In this document: positions 1-9,463 of the stretch, one piece after another
How the letters are laid out: the number at the start of each line of letters is the position of its first letter
How positions within the stretch are numbered: the stretch's first letter is position 1
Origin: Bacteroidales bacterium
Lineage (GTDB): Bacteria > Bacteroidota > Bacteroidia > Bacteroidales > Bacteroidaceae
Assembly (NCBI GenBank): GCA_015060905.1
Contig: SUXQ01000001.1
Location: 283,256 to 347,255 of the forward strand
DNA length: 64,000 nucleotides
Direction: 5' to 3'
The notes under the pieces: model-generated
The model's database searches: none
What the model was told of the DNA's origin: nothing
Seen by the model: only the letters and a program-made list of their open reading frames with translations
Made by a program: the position numbers and the translations under genes

Positions 1-83
1 AGGTCTTCCGTTATTTTGTTCATCCACTCTTCCGTTGTTATCGGCGGGAATTCCGAAAATAGTTTTTGTGTATCTTCTGCCAT
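1..83 (-). CDS. mutA: Methylmalonyl-CoA mutase small subunit, N-terminal fragment (partial)
   Basis: Only the first 27 codons lie in the window; the gene runs off the left edge. The start ATG is the reverse complement of bases 81-83. The visible peptide begins MAEDTQKLFSEFPPITTEEW and continues with WMNKITEDL. This matches, from memory, the opening of Bacteroidales methylmalonyl-CoA mutase beta subunits (F-x-P-[IV]-[ST]-TEEW followed by a D-L motif). That subunit is the non-catalytic partner of the B12-dependent large subunit in the succinate-to-propionate pathway. The call rests on a short N-terminus only, and the neighbouring left sequence would settle it. Confidence 0.6.
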   Translation of the reverse strand, partial: MAEDTQKLFSEFPPITTEEWMNKITED

Positions 84-142
84 AGATTTTCAAGTTAGTA
101 TTGTTTATATATTATTTTATTTTTCTTTGTTTATTGTGTAGG

Positions 143-631
143 TCAGCTTAGCTCGATAACCTCAAGATCTTTAAAATCTTTACCGTCAATGGTAAATTTT
201 ACCAATGTCCGTACTTGTTGCCAACCTTGCTTGCCGGCGGCTCCGGGGTTTATGTGCAGACAGCCTACAATGCCGTCGTACTGTACTTTCAGTATGTGCG
301 AGTGTCCGCTGATGAATAGTTGCGGACGTTCGCTGTATACTGCCTGACGTATGGATGCGTCGTATCGTCCGGGGTAGCCTCCAATGTGTTTCATTATTAC
401 GTTGCACTCTTCTATGCGGAAGCGCAGTGTTTCGCTGTATCTTCGGCGCAATATTTCTCCGTCGATGTTGCCGTATACGGCTCGCAGCGGACGGAATTCC
501 TCTAATTTATCGGCAACCTCGACGCTGCCAATGTCGCCGACGTGCCATATTTCGTCGCAGTCGGCAAAGTGGTGCGTGTAGCGGTCATCCCACAGTCCGT
601 GTGTGTCAGATAGTATTCCTATGCGTTTCAT
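143..631 (-). CDS. YfcE/MJ0936-type metallophosphoesterase
   Basis: This 162-residue cytosolic protein belongs to the YfcE/MJ0936 branch of the calcineurin-like phosphoesterases. The metal-binding motifs are all present in order: SDTHG at residues 8-12, GD at 32-33, GNID at 54-57 and GHSH at 109-112. Its length is normal for these one-domain enzymes. Family members hydrolyse phosphodiesters in vitro with Mn2+, but the natural substrate is usually unknown. The start codon overlaps the stop of the upstream kinase-like gene (ATGA at 628-631), so the two are probably translationally coupled. A specific substrate cannot be read from the sequence. Confidence 0.85.
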   Translation of the reverse strand: MKRIGILSDTHGLWDDRYTHHFADCDEIWHVGDIGSVEVADKLEEFRPLRAVYGNIDGEILRRRYSETLRFRIEECNVIMKHIGGYPGRYDASIRQAVYSERPQLFISGHSHILKVQYDGIVGCLHINPGAAGKQGWQQVRTLVKFTIDGKDFKDLEVIELS

Positions 632-1248
632 TTTCTGCTCTCTATGAAACGGTGAATTATTTCCACGCAGCCATCAATGCCCAGGCGCGAGGAGTTTATG
701 CACAGGTCGTAAGTCTCGGCAACGCCCCACTCTGAATTTGCATAATAGTCGTGGTAGGCTTTACGCATTTTATCACCTTTTGCTGCAATCTCTTTTGCTT
801 TTGCCTCGCTCACTCCTTCGTGTGCCATTATGCGTTTCACTCTGTCGGCAATGTCTGCGGTGATGAAGATGCTGTGCATGCGTGGGTGGTCGCGCAGTAC
901 ATATTCGGCGCAGCGGCCAATGATTATGCACGACTCCTTTTCTACCAAATGGCGCATAACCTCGCTCTGAAGTTCAAACAGTCTATCGCCATCAATGCAA
1001 CTGCCTGCTCCTATGGGGTAGGCGCTCATGACTCCTTTCAGAGCAAAAATGCCACGCATGAAAGGATTGCTCTCCTTCTCGTCGGCGTTCTCGAACACTG
1101 TGGCGTCCAAGCCTGTCTCTTGCGCAGCAAGTTCCAACAGTTTCTTGTCGTAGACGGGAATATTTAGACGCTCGGCAAGCTTCTGTGCAATCTCTCTGCC
1201 ACCGCTGCCAAGCTGTCGGCCTATCGAAATTATATATTTTTTCTCCAT
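628..1248 (-). CDS. Cytidylate kinase-like family protein
   Basis: This is a 206-residue protein of the cytidylate kinase-like family (Cytidylate_kin2 type), distinct from housekeeping Cmk. The N-terminus MEKKYIISIGRQLGSGG carries the altered P-loop G-R-Q-x-G-S-G-G typical of this family at about residues 10-17. An IIIGRCAEYVL segment and an arginine/lysine-rich lid (RVKRIMAHEG) follow. The ATG at 1246-1248 is preferred over an upstream extension, because the extended reading would overlap the MATE gene and precede the conserved start. The actual phosphate acceptor of this family is not established. It lies 7 bp after the MATE gene and overlaps the phosphoesterase gene. Confidence 0.8.
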   Translation of the reverse strand: MEKKYIISIGRQLGSGGREIAQKLAERLNIPVYDKKLLELAAQETGLDATVFENADEKESNPFMRGIFALKGVMSAYPIGAGSCIDGDRLFELQSEVMRHLVEKESCIIIGRCAEYVLRDHPRMHSIFITADIADRVKRIMAHEGVSEAKAKEIAAKGDKMRKAYHDYYANSEWGVAETYDLCINSSRLGIDGCVEIIHRFIESRK

Positions 1249-1255
1249 AGTGTAT

Positions 1256-2644
1256 CTAATTCTGCACTTTGTTTGCTGCAAAGGCGGGGTTATTCCAATG
1301 GTTGAATTGTTGCTTAAGTAATATAATTGCCAATATTCCAGAAATAAAATCGGCAATGGGAATGCTGTACCACACGCCATCCTCGCCCATGTAACGGGGC
1401 AGGATAATCAGCAGGGGAATAAGGAACAGTACCTGCCTTGTAAGTGATAGGAATATGGCCTTGTTCACCTTGCCAACGCTTTGAAAAAAGTTGGTGGCTA
1501 CCATTTGTACGCCGGCGAGTATGATGAACATCGAGGATATTCTCATGCCTTTTGAGGCATTGGCGATAAGTGTCGTGTCTGTTGTAAAGGCGCGTGAAAT
1601 AAGTTCGGGAATACCCTCGCACAGTGCGAATCCGGTAAATGTGACGATAACTGCCCACCACATTGTTTGTTTCAGCGTCTCTTTCACTCGTTCGTAGTTG
1701 CGTGCGCCGAAGTTATAACCTACTATGGGTTGCATACCTTGTGTAACGCCCAGCACAACCATTATGAATATGAAAATCACTCGGTTGGCTATTCCGTAAG
1801 AGGCTATGGCCATATCGCCGTTGTCGCCGTACATTCTTAGTCCTTTGTTTATTATTATGACAACAATACAGGCGGCGGCATTTATGAGAAATGGTGATAG
1901 TCCTATTGCCAAAATTCCTTTAACGAAGCGTGCCCGCAGTGCATATATCCCTTTGTGTAGATGCAGAAGTTCGTTGGGGTTGCTCAACAGTCTTAGTTGC
2001 CACATAAGAGTGATGCTTTGTGACATCATTGTTGCAAGCGCGGCTCCGCGTATTCCCCATTCAAAGACGTAAATGAAAAGCGGGGCAAGTATAATGTTGC
2101 AAATAACGGTGATGATGGTGGCATACATCGACTCTTTTGGGTGCCCCGAGGCGCGTAGTGCGGCGTTAATACCTAAATATAGGTGCGTAATAACGTTGCC
2201 ATATAGCACAACCTCCATAAAGTCGCGTGCATAGGGTAGCGTAGCTTCGCTCGCTCCAAAGAAATATAGAATGTTGTCGAGGAAAAGCAGTGATATTCCG
2301 CCAAAAAGCACTCCCACTATTATGTTAAGCGTTACAAGGTTGCCCAGAATAGTGCAAGCCGAGTCGTAGTCCCTCTGCCCCAATTTTACCGACAGTTGTG
2401 TGGCTCCGCCGACACCTATCATTGCTCCGAAGGCTGCCGATAAGTTCATGAACGGGAATGTGGTGGCGAGGCCCGAAATTGCGAGCGCACCAACGCCTTG
2501 CCCTATGAAGATGCTGTCAATCATGTGGTAGAGCGACGCTGCCGTTTGTGCAATGATGGCTGGAATTGCATATTGCACAAGCAGCCTGCTTATCTTTTCT
2601 GTGCCAAGCTCCGTAGGTATTCCTTTTGTTGATAAATTGCTCAT
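1256..2644 (-). CDS. MATE family multidrug/Na+ efflux transporter
   Basis: This 462-residue inner-membrane protein belongs to the MATE (multidrug and toxic compound extrusion) family, with the usual length and about 12 hydrophobic segments. Family-like features include an N-terminal P-A-I-x-x-Q (YAIPAIIAQTAASLYHMID) and VGYNFGARNYERVK near the middle, which matches the conserved Q-P-[IL]-x-G-x-N-x-G-A loop. Members export cationic compounds using Na+ or H+ gradients. The substrate cannot be predicted. It is the first gene of a minus-strand unit with the kinase-like and phosphoesterase genes, and is divergent from mnmA. Confidence 0.88.
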   Translation of the reverse strand: MSNLSTKGIPTELGTEKISRLLVQYAIPAIIAQTAASLYHMIDSIFIGQGVGALAISGLATTFPFMNLSAAFGAMIGVGGATQLSVKLGQRDYDSACTILGNLVTLNIIVGVLFGGISLLFLDNILYFFGASEATLPYARDFMEVVLYGNVITHLYLGINAALRASGHPKESMYATIITVICNIILAPLFIYVFEWGIRGAALATMMSQSITLMWQLRLLSNPNELLHLHKGIYALRARFVKGILAIGLSPFLINAAACIVVIIINKGLRMYGDNGDMAIASYGIANRVIFIFIMVVLGVTQGMQPIVGYNFGARNYERVKETLKQTMWWAVIVTFTGFALCEGIPELISRAFTTDTTLIANASKGMRISSMFIILAGVQMVATNFFQSVGKVNKAIFLSLTRQVLFLIPLLIILPRYMGEDGVWYSIPIADFISGILAIILLKQQFNHWNNPAFAANKVQN

Positions 2645-2819
2645 TTTTATATTATTGTAATAAAATTATTTGCAAATATGGTGCCGACGATTGTAGTGCA
2701 AGCTTACTTGCATATTATACAACGGATGCAACCTGTTTTCGCAAAATTTATTTTGCAAAGATATTAAAATCGTCGAAAATAGCTATCTTCGCAAAGAAAA
2801 AACAAATTTGAAAAGAAAA
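2645..2819. promoter_or_regulatory. Divergent MATE / mnmA promoter region
   Basis: This 175-bp AT-rich gap separates two divergent genes. A plus-strand TATCTTCG at 2784-2791 fits a Bacteroidetes -7 element for mnmA, and a minus-strand TATCTTTG (bases 2756-2763) is a -7 candidate for the MATE gene. Neither has a clear TTTG at the proper distance. A short dyad TGCAAG-ctta-CTTGCA lies near 2698-2713. The promoter assignment is an inference from motif matching. Confidence 0.35.
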
Positions 2820-3902
2820 ATGTCTAAAGAAAGGGTTTTGCTCGGAATGAGCGGTGGGGTTGATAGTACTGCGGCGTGCAAGATGTTGCTCTCTCGCGGC
2901 TACGATGTTGTGGGTGCTACGTTGCTGACGTGCGACCTTTCTTTGGCGGCGGCCGAGGAGGCTGCGGCTCTTGCTGCACGTTTCGCCATTGAGCATCATG
3001 TGGTGGATGTGCGCGACCGTTTCAAAGCGGCTGTCATTGAGCCTTTTATACAATCCTATCTTGCCGGGTACACTCCCAATCCTTGTGTCGATTGTAACCC
3101 GACGATGAAATTTAAGGTACTCGAAGAGTGGGCCGACAGGCTCGGTTGCGTGAATATTGCAACGGGGCACTATGCGCGCATCGAACGTTGCGGCGACAAT
3201 TATTTTGTTCGCGCCGGTGCCGATGCCAAAAAAGATCAAAGCTATTTTTTGTGGCGTTTGACACAGCAGCAGTTGGCTCGCACGCTCTTCCCGTTGGGCG
3301 AGTGGACGAAAGAGGATGCCCGTCGCCATCTTCAGGAATCGGGTCTTGTCGAGAAGGCCAACGATGGTGAGAGCATGGAAATTTGTTTTTTCACAGGCGA
3401 CTATCGTGATTTTTTGCGTCGCTCTGTTCCTGATGTCTATAGTGTTATAAAGCCCGGTTTTTTTGTGGATGCCGAGGGGCGTAAATTGGGCGAGCATAAG
3501 GGCTTTCCTCTCTACACAATAGGGCAACGTAAGGGACTTAATATAGCCTTAGGCTACCCGGCTTACGTGCTTAAAATAAATCCGCAGAAAAATACGGTGA
3601 TGCTGGGCGAGGCGTCGCAGTTGCTGACGCGCTACATGATTATTGAGGCTCCCGAGTGGGTACAGGGTGTGCCCTCGGATGGCCTGACGGTGCGCATACG
3701 TTACCGCAGTCGTCCTGTTGCGTGCAGTGTGGTGCGCGAGCTTCCCGATGGAAAATGGCTTGTGCGCTTCGACGAGCCCGTGTCGGCGGTGACACCCGGT
3801 CAATCGGCCGTTTTTTACAAGGATGATATTGTTGTCGGGGGTGCCTATATCTCTCAGCAACGTGGTATTAATCAATGGATAAGCGAGTATGACGAGCAGT
3901 GA
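2820..3902 (+). CDS. mnmA: tRNA-specific 2-thiouridylase MnmA
   Basis: MnmA adds sulfur to U34 of tRNAs for Lys, Glu and Gln. The 360-residue product has the PP-loop GMSGGVDS at residues 9-16. The first catalytic cysteine lies in PNPCVDCN (second Cys, about residue 92), and the second in MEICFFTG (about residue 189). DQSYFLW is also present. The ATG at 2820 gives MSKERVLLGMSGGVDS; an in-frame TTG four codons upstream is less likely. The 3' end overlaps xseA by 14 bases. Bacteroidales often encode two MnmA-like proteins, so this may be one of a pair. Confidence 0.93.
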   Translation: MSKERVLLGMSGGVDSTAACKMLLSRGYDVVGATLLTCDLSLAAAEEAAALAARFAIEHHVVDVRDRFKAAVIEPFIQSYLAGYTPNPCVDCNPTMKFKVLEEWADRLGCVNIATGHYARIERCGDNYFVRAGADAKKDQSYFLWRLTQQQLARTLFPLGEWTKEDARRHLQESGLVEKANDGESMEICFFTGDYRDFLRRSVPDVYSVIKPGFFVDAEGRKLGEHKGFPLYTIGQRKGLNIALGYPAYVLKINPQKNTVMLGEASQLLTRYMIIEAPEWVQGVPSDGLTVRIRYRSRPVACSVVRELPDGKWLVRFDEPVSAVTPGQSAVFYKDDIVVGGAYISQQRGINQWISEYDEQ

Positions 3903-5073
3903 AAATCCTTTATCCCTCGCGGCCTTAAATGCAATGGTGCGCTCGGCGATAGAGCAGCAGTTGCCCATGCGCTATTGGGTGACGGGCGAGCTTTCCGAGG
4001 TGCGTGCCACTTCGGTGGGGCACTGTTATATTGAACTTATTGAGCGCAACGAGGCTACCGGAGAAATTTCGGCAAAGGCTCGTGGAACGATATGGTCGCG
4101 TGTCTACTCTTTGCTTCGTCCCTATTTTCTTGAACAGACGGGGCGCGATTTTTCCGTCGGGCTTAAGGTGTTGTTACAGGTAAGTGTAAATTTCCACGAG
4201 GTTTACGGCTTTTCGCTCGATGTATGCGACATTGAGCCTGCGTACACCATCGGTGATATGGCGCGTCAGCGTCTGCTTATCGTGCAACGTCTTACAGACG
4301 AGGGGGTTATAGATTTAAACAAGGAACTTCCTTTCCCGTTGCTACCTAAGCGCATAGCTGTTATTTCGTCGGCGTCGGCTGCGGGGTACGGCGATTTTTG
4401 CGACCAACTGAATGGTAATCCCTATGGCTTTACTTTCAGGGTAGAACTTTTTCCGTCGCCCATGCAGGGCAGCAGGGTCGAGGAGGGTATAATTTCGGCT
4501 CTCGACGCAATAGCCCGTGATACAGAAGAGTGGGATGTTGTTGTGATTATTCGTGGCGGTGGTGCGACGAGCGACCTTTCGTGCTTCGATACATACGACC
4601 TTGCAAATAACTGTGCGCAATTTCCTTTGCCCATCGTTACGGGCATCGGTCATCAGCGTGACGATACGTTGCTCGATATTGTAGCGCACACAAGGGTGAA
4701 GACTCCGACAGCTGCGGCCGAACTTCTTATACATTCCATGCTTGTGCAGGCCGATAAAATTGCGGGGTTCTGCCGCGCAATCCCCGAGGCCGTCTCGCGT
4801 CACATTGCCGATGAACGTCGTCGGGTGGATATGTTGGTGCAGCATCTGCCTGTGTCGGTTGCAATGATGTTGCAGCAGCAACGTCACAAGCTCGATATTT
4901 GGGAGCAGCAGTTGCAGGCATCCTCGCCCGAGAGAATATTGGCCAAAGGCTATACGCTCACCTTGTGCGATGGCCGGATTGTAAGGTCGGCGTCGCAGCT
5001 TTCGCCGGGCAAGGAGATTGTCACTCGCTTCTCGGACGGCGAGGTTGCAAGTACGGTAAAAAGTAAAAAATAA
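3889..5073 (+). CDS. xseA: Exodeoxyribonuclease VII large subunit
   Basis: XseA is the catalytic large subunit of exonuclease VII, which degrades single-stranded DNA. The 394-residue protein has an N-terminal OB-fold (YWVTGELSEV, GHCYIEL) and the core motifs RIAVISSASAAGYGDF, VVIIRGGGATSDLSCFD, GIGHQRDDTLLD and KTPTAAAELL. The predicted coiled-coil region is somewhat short, as is common in Bacteroidetes. It overlaps the end of mnmA, so the two are probably cotranscribed. Its partner gene xseB is not next door but at 14748, beyond a glycosidase block; see findings. Confidence 0.93.
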   Translation: MTSSENPLSLAALNAMVRSAIEQQLPMRYWVTGELSEVRATSVGHCYIELIERNEATGEISAKARGTIWSRVYSLLRPYFLEQTGRDFSVGLKVLLQVSVNFHEVYGFSLDVCDIEPAYTIGDMARQRLLIVQRLTDEGVIDLNKELPFPLLPKRIAVISSASAAGYGDFCDQLNGNPYGFTFRVELFPSPMQGSRVEEGIISALDAIARDTEEWDVVVIIRGGGATSDLSCFDTYDLANNCAQFPLPIVTGIGHQRDDTLLDIVAHTRVKTPTAAAELLIHSMLVQADKIAGFCRAIPEAVSRHIADERRRVDMLVQHLPVSVAMMLQQQRHKLDIWEQQLQASSPERILAKGYTLTLCDGRIVRSASQLSPGKEIVTRFSDGEVASTVKSKK

Positions 5074-5087
5074 AATAGCCTCTCTAC

Positions 5088-5123
5088 AAAAAAGTGTAGT
5101 GCATCGGTGCACTACACTTTTTT
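5088..5123. terminator. Bidirectional terminator between xseA and GH2
   Basis: A perfect stem GTGTAGTGCA (5094-5103) with loop TCGG and TGCACTACAC (5108-5117) is flanked by A-runs on the left and T-runs on the right. It can therefore act in both directions between the convergent genes xseA and the GH2 beta-galactosidase. Confidence 0.85.
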
Positions 5124-5132
5124 AACAGTATT

Positions 5133-8100
5133 TTATTGCTCGACAGCTTTTGGTACGAATCGTAGGGTGTATGACAGCTCCTCTGCACCCTGATAATTCC
5201 CCGGATAGGGTGTCTCGTAGTGGGGCAGACAACAATCCGAAAAACAGCTGTTGTTACCAATTCCACGTTGCCAGTAATCAAAATGGGCAAATAGCTGTGG
5301 ATGCATTTTCAAGTCCGACCAATGAAATTTTGTATAATGAGAATTATGGTTCCAATCGAGTTCATTGTAATGGGACAGCGAGAAAGATACCTGTCCTTCT
5401 GTGAGAATGCATAAATCAACTTTCTTTTGCTGGTCTTTAAGTAACAATCGGCGCAAATCCTGATGATCGCCATATGTTTGCGGGTGGGTATTCTCGTCAA
5501 TCATGTCACGTACGGTTGTCGAATATACTCCCAAATAAGAGCCTGTTTGTCGGTCTTTATAGTTGCTCCAGGGGCCTTTTGCATAATATTCTATATCTTC
5601 GAATCCCGGTGCAAACTGCATGCCCATGCCTAAACGTCGTAAACCTCGGCGTTGCGGTTCGAATGATACTTTCATATCGACAACCCCATTGGGATATACA
5701 ACGTAATTGACTGCATAGTTGGTTTTGTTTCCCGAGGCACTCATGGCTATTGTTGCTTTTCCATTCTTCTTTTTTAAAGGCTCGGTTATTTGATGATTTT
5801 CAATGCCGGTGGTGGCATAATCGTAACCTTTTGTCCCATCGCCGGGGTCTCGCAATGCTTGTTTCCCTTCTGTGTCATTATCTATACGGCGGAAGTCATT
5901 ATATTCGGGGGCAGATGCAATAAGCTCTCGTCCCTCGTAGATATAACTTTCTATGGCTCCATTTTCATTAAACGCCACAGTGAAGTTCTTGCCAATAACC
6001 TTGTTGCCTTTTATTTTTAATTTTCCTTTGACATTAAGCGCCGGCAAGGATGAGCGCTCTTTTATTATAAATTGCTCGTCGGCCAGGCGATAGTCCTTTG
6101 TGACCCAGGGATGTTCTTCTTTCAGGCACAATCCTACAAGTAACGTATATTCTGCATCGTCTGTAAGCTGTGTAGTATATGGAATAGACAATCGACGGCT
6201 CTGTAAAGCAGGAATATCAATAGCCATCTTTCCTTCTTCTACCTCAATGCCATCTTTGGCTATGGAGTAAGAGAGATAAAATAGATCACTTAAATTATTA
6301 AACGGATATTTGTTCTTGATGCTCAAAGTATTATCTTTAAGGTCATAGAACTCTACATGCTGGTATACTTTTTTAACTTCGGTGAGCTTTGCGGTCCAAC
6401 GGCGGTCGGCGGTTATGATGCCATTATTTAAATAATTTCCTTGAAAGGATTTATCGTTGTTCGTATGCGTTGTGAACCACGGGTCGTAATCATAACCTCC
6501 TGTTAAATGGCGGAATCCGTTTTTATCCTTCAATTCACCCGATTTTATATTTTGTGGGTTGTATATTGCCTGGTCTACCCAGTCCCAGATGCATGCGCCA
6601 ACTACCGATGGACTGCTTTCGATGCTTTTCCAATAATCTATCAAGTTGCCAACGGCTTGTCCCATAGCATGAGCATATTCGCATATAAAAAATGGTTGTC
6701 CGTTACGTCCTTTTAGAAGACGTTGCAACGAGCCGACACTTGTGTACATCTCTGAATACATGTCAGATGCATCCTCTCCATGACAATGAATGAAGCGATT
6801 GTCTAATTTGCGTACGGCATTATAGCAGTGATACATATTTTCGCCTCGACCATTTTCGTTGCCCAATGACCAAAAAATAACACTCGGATGGTTGCGGTCA
6901 CGCAATACCATTCTGACGTTACGATCAACAAAAGCCTTTGTCCATGTGGTATCTTTTGTAAGCCCGTTGTTCCCATGACATTCCAAGTCGGCCTCGTCCA
7001 TCACATATAAGCCATAGGCATCGAACATTGCATTCATTTTTTCGTGGCGCGGATAGTGGCTCGTGCGAATAGTATTTACGTTGGCTTGTTTCATCAGACA
7101 TATATCTTTAAGCATCGTTTCATTGTCCATATAACGACCATAAATAGGGTGCGAGTCGTGTGCATTGACACCTTTGAAGAAAATGCGCTTGCCATTGATT
7201 GTGAAATAGTGATTGTCGCCGGAATTAACAAATTGAATATTCCTGAATCCATATTTGGTGGCAAAAACCATCTCTTCCTTATTGTCTTGTAATTGGGTAA
7301 TAATAATATCGTAAAGATAAGGGTTCTCGGCGTTCCAGGGAGTGAGCCCTTTCAGTGCTTCTGTTGTTAATGTAATATTTGCAGAGGCTCCTTCTATCTT
7401 CACATTCTGCTCACTTTTTGCTATGAGCTGTCCATCTGCATCCACCAGCTCCATTCTAATGCTTTTTTCTTCCTTTTTACCCGAACGATTGGATATGTTG
7501 AATGCTACATTTAATTTGCCCGAAGTGGCATCTGCGCTCTGTTCGCTTACGGTTATGTAATGGTCTTGTATAAAGGCTTTAGGCGTGGCAAATAGATATA
7601 CATCACGATGAATACCGCTTAATCGCCACATATCCTGTCCTTCCAGATAGGAACCGTCGCACCAACGATAAACTCGGACAGAAATTTGGTTTTTCCCCGC
7701 TTTTACGTAATCTGTTAAGTCAAATTCTGCCACATTGTTTGCTCCTTGTGAATAGCCTGCAAATTTTCCGTTCACCCATACTACGCAGCAACTATATACG
7801 CCATCAAAGTGAATAAACACCTGCTTGTTGCTCCATTCTGCCGGTAACTCGAATGTGCGTCGGTAGAATCCGGTGGCATTGTGGTCTATTATGCCATGTT
7901 CTTCGTGCCCGCGCATGGCGTATGGCGGCTCGTTGAAGTGTGGGTAACCGGTATTGTTGTAGGTGGGTAGATTGTATCTGCAATCCATCTCCCAGCTCAT
8001 TGGCACGCGAATTTCATCCCATTGACTGTCGTCATGGTCGGCTGCTTGCCATTCGCTGGGCGCAGGACCCTCCTTTGTGCCGGCAACCCATTTGAATTTC

Positions 8101-8357
8101 CATGTGCCATTAAGGTCCAAAGTCATCGCTTTTGTCGGGGGTAACCACGGCTGTTTGTAACGCGCATCGGCCATAAGTGCCGCGCGTGTGGCGTATGGAG
8201 TGTATGTGGCATGACCATCTTCTTTATTTACCCCAAGTACATGCTGGTCGCTAATCCATTCTATTTGAAAATTTTGGGTGCTAACTTTATTTTGTGCAGT
8301 GATAGTTGTTGTTAGTATCAAAATAAGCCCGATAAAGAATATAATCCTTCTATTCAT
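5133..8357 (-). CDS. Secreted GH2 beta-galactosidase (LacZ-like)
   Basis: This is a 1074-residue GH2 enzyme of the large LacZ architecture. It has an N-terminal signal peptide (about residues 1-21, ending TITAQ), then a jelly-roll sugar-binding domain, Ig-like domains and the TIM barrel. The acid/base Glu is in SLGNENG (residue 501) and the nucleophile Glu in FICEYAHAMG (residue 560). A C-terminal Bgal_small domain follows (GMGMQFAPGFEDIEYYAKGP). It probably hydrolyses terminal beta-galactosides in the periplasm. It is the last gene of a minus-strand unit downstream of an aldo/keto reductase and the GH76-GH97 enzyme, all facing an AraC-type regulator. Confidence 0.92.
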   Translation of the reverse strand: MNRRIIFFIGLILILTTTITAQNKVSTQNFQIEWISDQHVLGVNKEDGHATYTPYATRAALMADARYKQPWLPPTKAMTLDLNGTWKFKWVAGTKEGPAPSEWQAADHDDSQWDEIRVPMSWEMDCRYNLPTYNNTGYPHFNEPPYAMRGHEEHGIIDHNATGFYRRTFELPAEWSNKQVFIHFDGVYSCCVVWVNGKFAGYSQGANNVAEFDLTDYVKAGKNQISVRVYRWCDGSYLEGQDMWRLSGIHRDVYLFATPKAFIQDHYITVSEQSADATSGKLNVAFNISNRSGKKEEKSIRMELVDADGQLIAKSEQNVKIEGASANITLTTEALKGLTPWNAENPYLYDIIITQLQDNKEEMVFATKYGFRNIQFVNSGDNHYFTINGKRIFFKGVNAHDSHPIYGRYMDNETMLKDICLMKQANVNTIRTSHYPRHEKMNAMFDAYGLYVMDEADLECHGNNGLTKDTTWTKAFVDRNVRMVLRDRNHPSVIFWSLGNENGRGENMYHCYNAVRKLDNRFIHCHGEDASDMYSEMYTSVGSLQRLLKGRNGQPFFICEYAHAMGQAVGNLIDYWKSIESSPSVVGACIWDWVDQAIYNPQNIKSGELKDKNGFRHLTGGYDYDPWFTTHTNNDKSFQGNYLNNGIITADRRWTAKLTEVKKVYQHVEFYDLKDNTLSIKNKYPFNNLSDLFYLSYSIAKDGIEVEEGKMAIDIPALQSRRLSIPYTTQLTDDAEYTLLVGLCLKEEHPWVTKDYRLADEQFIIKERSSLPALNVKGKLKIKGNKVIGKNFTVAFNENGAIESYIYEGRELIASAPEYNDFRRIDNDTEGKQALRDPGDGTKGYDYATTGIENHQITEPLKKKNGKATIAMSASGNKTNYAVNYVVYPNGVVDMKVSFEPQRRGLRRLGMGMQFAPGFEDIEYYAKGPWSNYKDRQTGSYLGVYSTTVRDMIDENTHPQTYGDHQDLRRLLLKDQQKKVDLCILTEGQVSFSLSHYNELDWNHNSHYTKFHWSDLKMHPQLFAHFDYWQRGIGNNSCFSDCCLPHYETPYPGNYQGAEELSYTLRFVPKAVEQ

Positions 8358-8450
8358 AATGTTATATTTATTGTTGATAATACCACTTGTTTATTATCGT
8401 CGAGATTTTCCGAGAGGTGTAATCGAATATTTTAATTTTCCATTTTTTCC

Positions 8451-9410
8451 TTACAGGTCTATGCACCTAATGTTTTGTTTCAATTGTTCCGCTGAACTTG
8501 CTCCGACAAGTACGGATGTAACCCCATCTTGTTTGAGCACCCATCGCAAGGCAGCTTCGCTGGTTGATTGTCCATGCGTGGCTGCTTCTTCTCTAAGCTT
8601 TAAGACATATTCTTGTAATTCGGGGGTCAGTCGGTCGCTGGTGAGAAAGTGCTCACGTGCCATTCGCGAATCTTTAGGAATGCCATTTAAATAGCGGTCT
8701 GTAAGAAGCCCTTGTGCCAAAGGAGAAAAGGCAATGAACCCTATTCCGTTATCCTTGCAAAATGATAATAGCCCTGTCTCAATATGTTTGCGGTCAATCA
8801 TATTTAGCCGACCTTGATAAATAAGCAGTGGCACGTTATTTCTATTGAGGTATTCAACGCCCACTTTTAATTGTTCAAGTGGCCAATTTGAAATTCCTAT
8901 ATAAAGTGCTTTCCCTTGTCGTACAATATCAACAAGCGCTTGCAAGGTCTCTTCGAGAGGGGTTACGGGGTCTAATCGGTGGCTGTAAAAAAGATCGACA
9001 TAATCGAGATGCATGCGCTTGAGGCTCTGTTCTAAACTTGCGAACAGATATTTGCGTGAACCCCAATTGCCATAGGGCCCCGGCCACATATCATATCCGG
9101 CTTTCGTGCTGATAAAAAGCTCGTCACGATAGGGCTTGAAATCATCGTCCATCAGATGCCCTAAGGTCTCCTCTGCGCTACCGTAAGGGGGACCGTAGTT
9201 GTTTGCAAGGTCAAAATGTGTTATTCCATGGTCGAATGCATAGTGTGTGATTGCGCGACAATTTTCGTACGAATCAATCCCTCCGAAATTGTGCCAAAAG
9301 CCGAGGCTTATTCGTGGAAGCAGTATACCGCTTCGTCCACAACGTGCATAAAGGGATGCCTCGTTGTCATACCGATGCGAATCGGCGTGGTATATATTTT
9401 TCAGTATCAT
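8451..9410 (-). CDS. Aldo/keto reductase (YghZ / L-glyceraldehyde 3-phosphate reductase-like)
   Basis: This 319-residue cytosolic NADPH-dependent aldo/keto reductase resembles the YghZ/GPR group. The catalytic tetrad is readable: Asp67 and Tyr72 in HFDLANNYG, Lys103 in STKAGYD, and His144 in YSHRLD. The GPPYGSAEE segment after the catalytic Tyr and the FSPLAQGLLTDRYL block fit that subgroup. The substrate in this organism is unknown. Its position between two secreted glycosidases suggests that it handles a sugar or aldehyde released by them, but this is inference from context only. Confidence 0.85.
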   Translation of the reverse strand: MILKNIYHADSHRYDNEASLYARCGRSGILLPRISLGFWHNFGGIDSYENCRAITHYAFDHGITHFDLANNYGPPYGSAEETLGHLMDDDFKPYRDELFISTKAGYDMWPGPYGNWGSRKYLFASLEQSLKRMHLDYVDLFYSHRLDPVTPLEETLQALVDIVRQGKALYIGISNWPLEQLKVGVEYLNRNNVPLLIYQGRLNMIDRKHIETGLLSFCKDNGIGFIAFSPLAQGLLTDRYLNGIPKDSRMAREHFLTSDRLTPELQEYVLKLREEAATHGQSTSEAALRWVLKQDGVTSVLVGASSAEQLKQNIRCIDL

Positions 9411-9447
9411 AGTATAATGTATTTTGATTGATATAATCTCTATTTTA

Positions 9448-9455
9448 CAAAGGTA
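9448..9455 (-). promoter_or_regulatory. Possible internal -7 promoter element before the reductase
   Basis: On the minus strand the bases read TACCTTTG, a match to TAnnTTTG, about 37 bp before the aldo/keto reductase start. No convincing TTG lies 19-21 bp upstream, so this may be a weak internal promoter or chance. Confidence 0.3.
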
Positions 9456-9463
9456 TCAAATTT

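Noticed and set aside
2808..2819. TTG start codon four codons before the mnmA ATG
   Set aside because: The ATG at 2820 gives a normal N-terminus right before the PP-loop; nothing favours the TTG.
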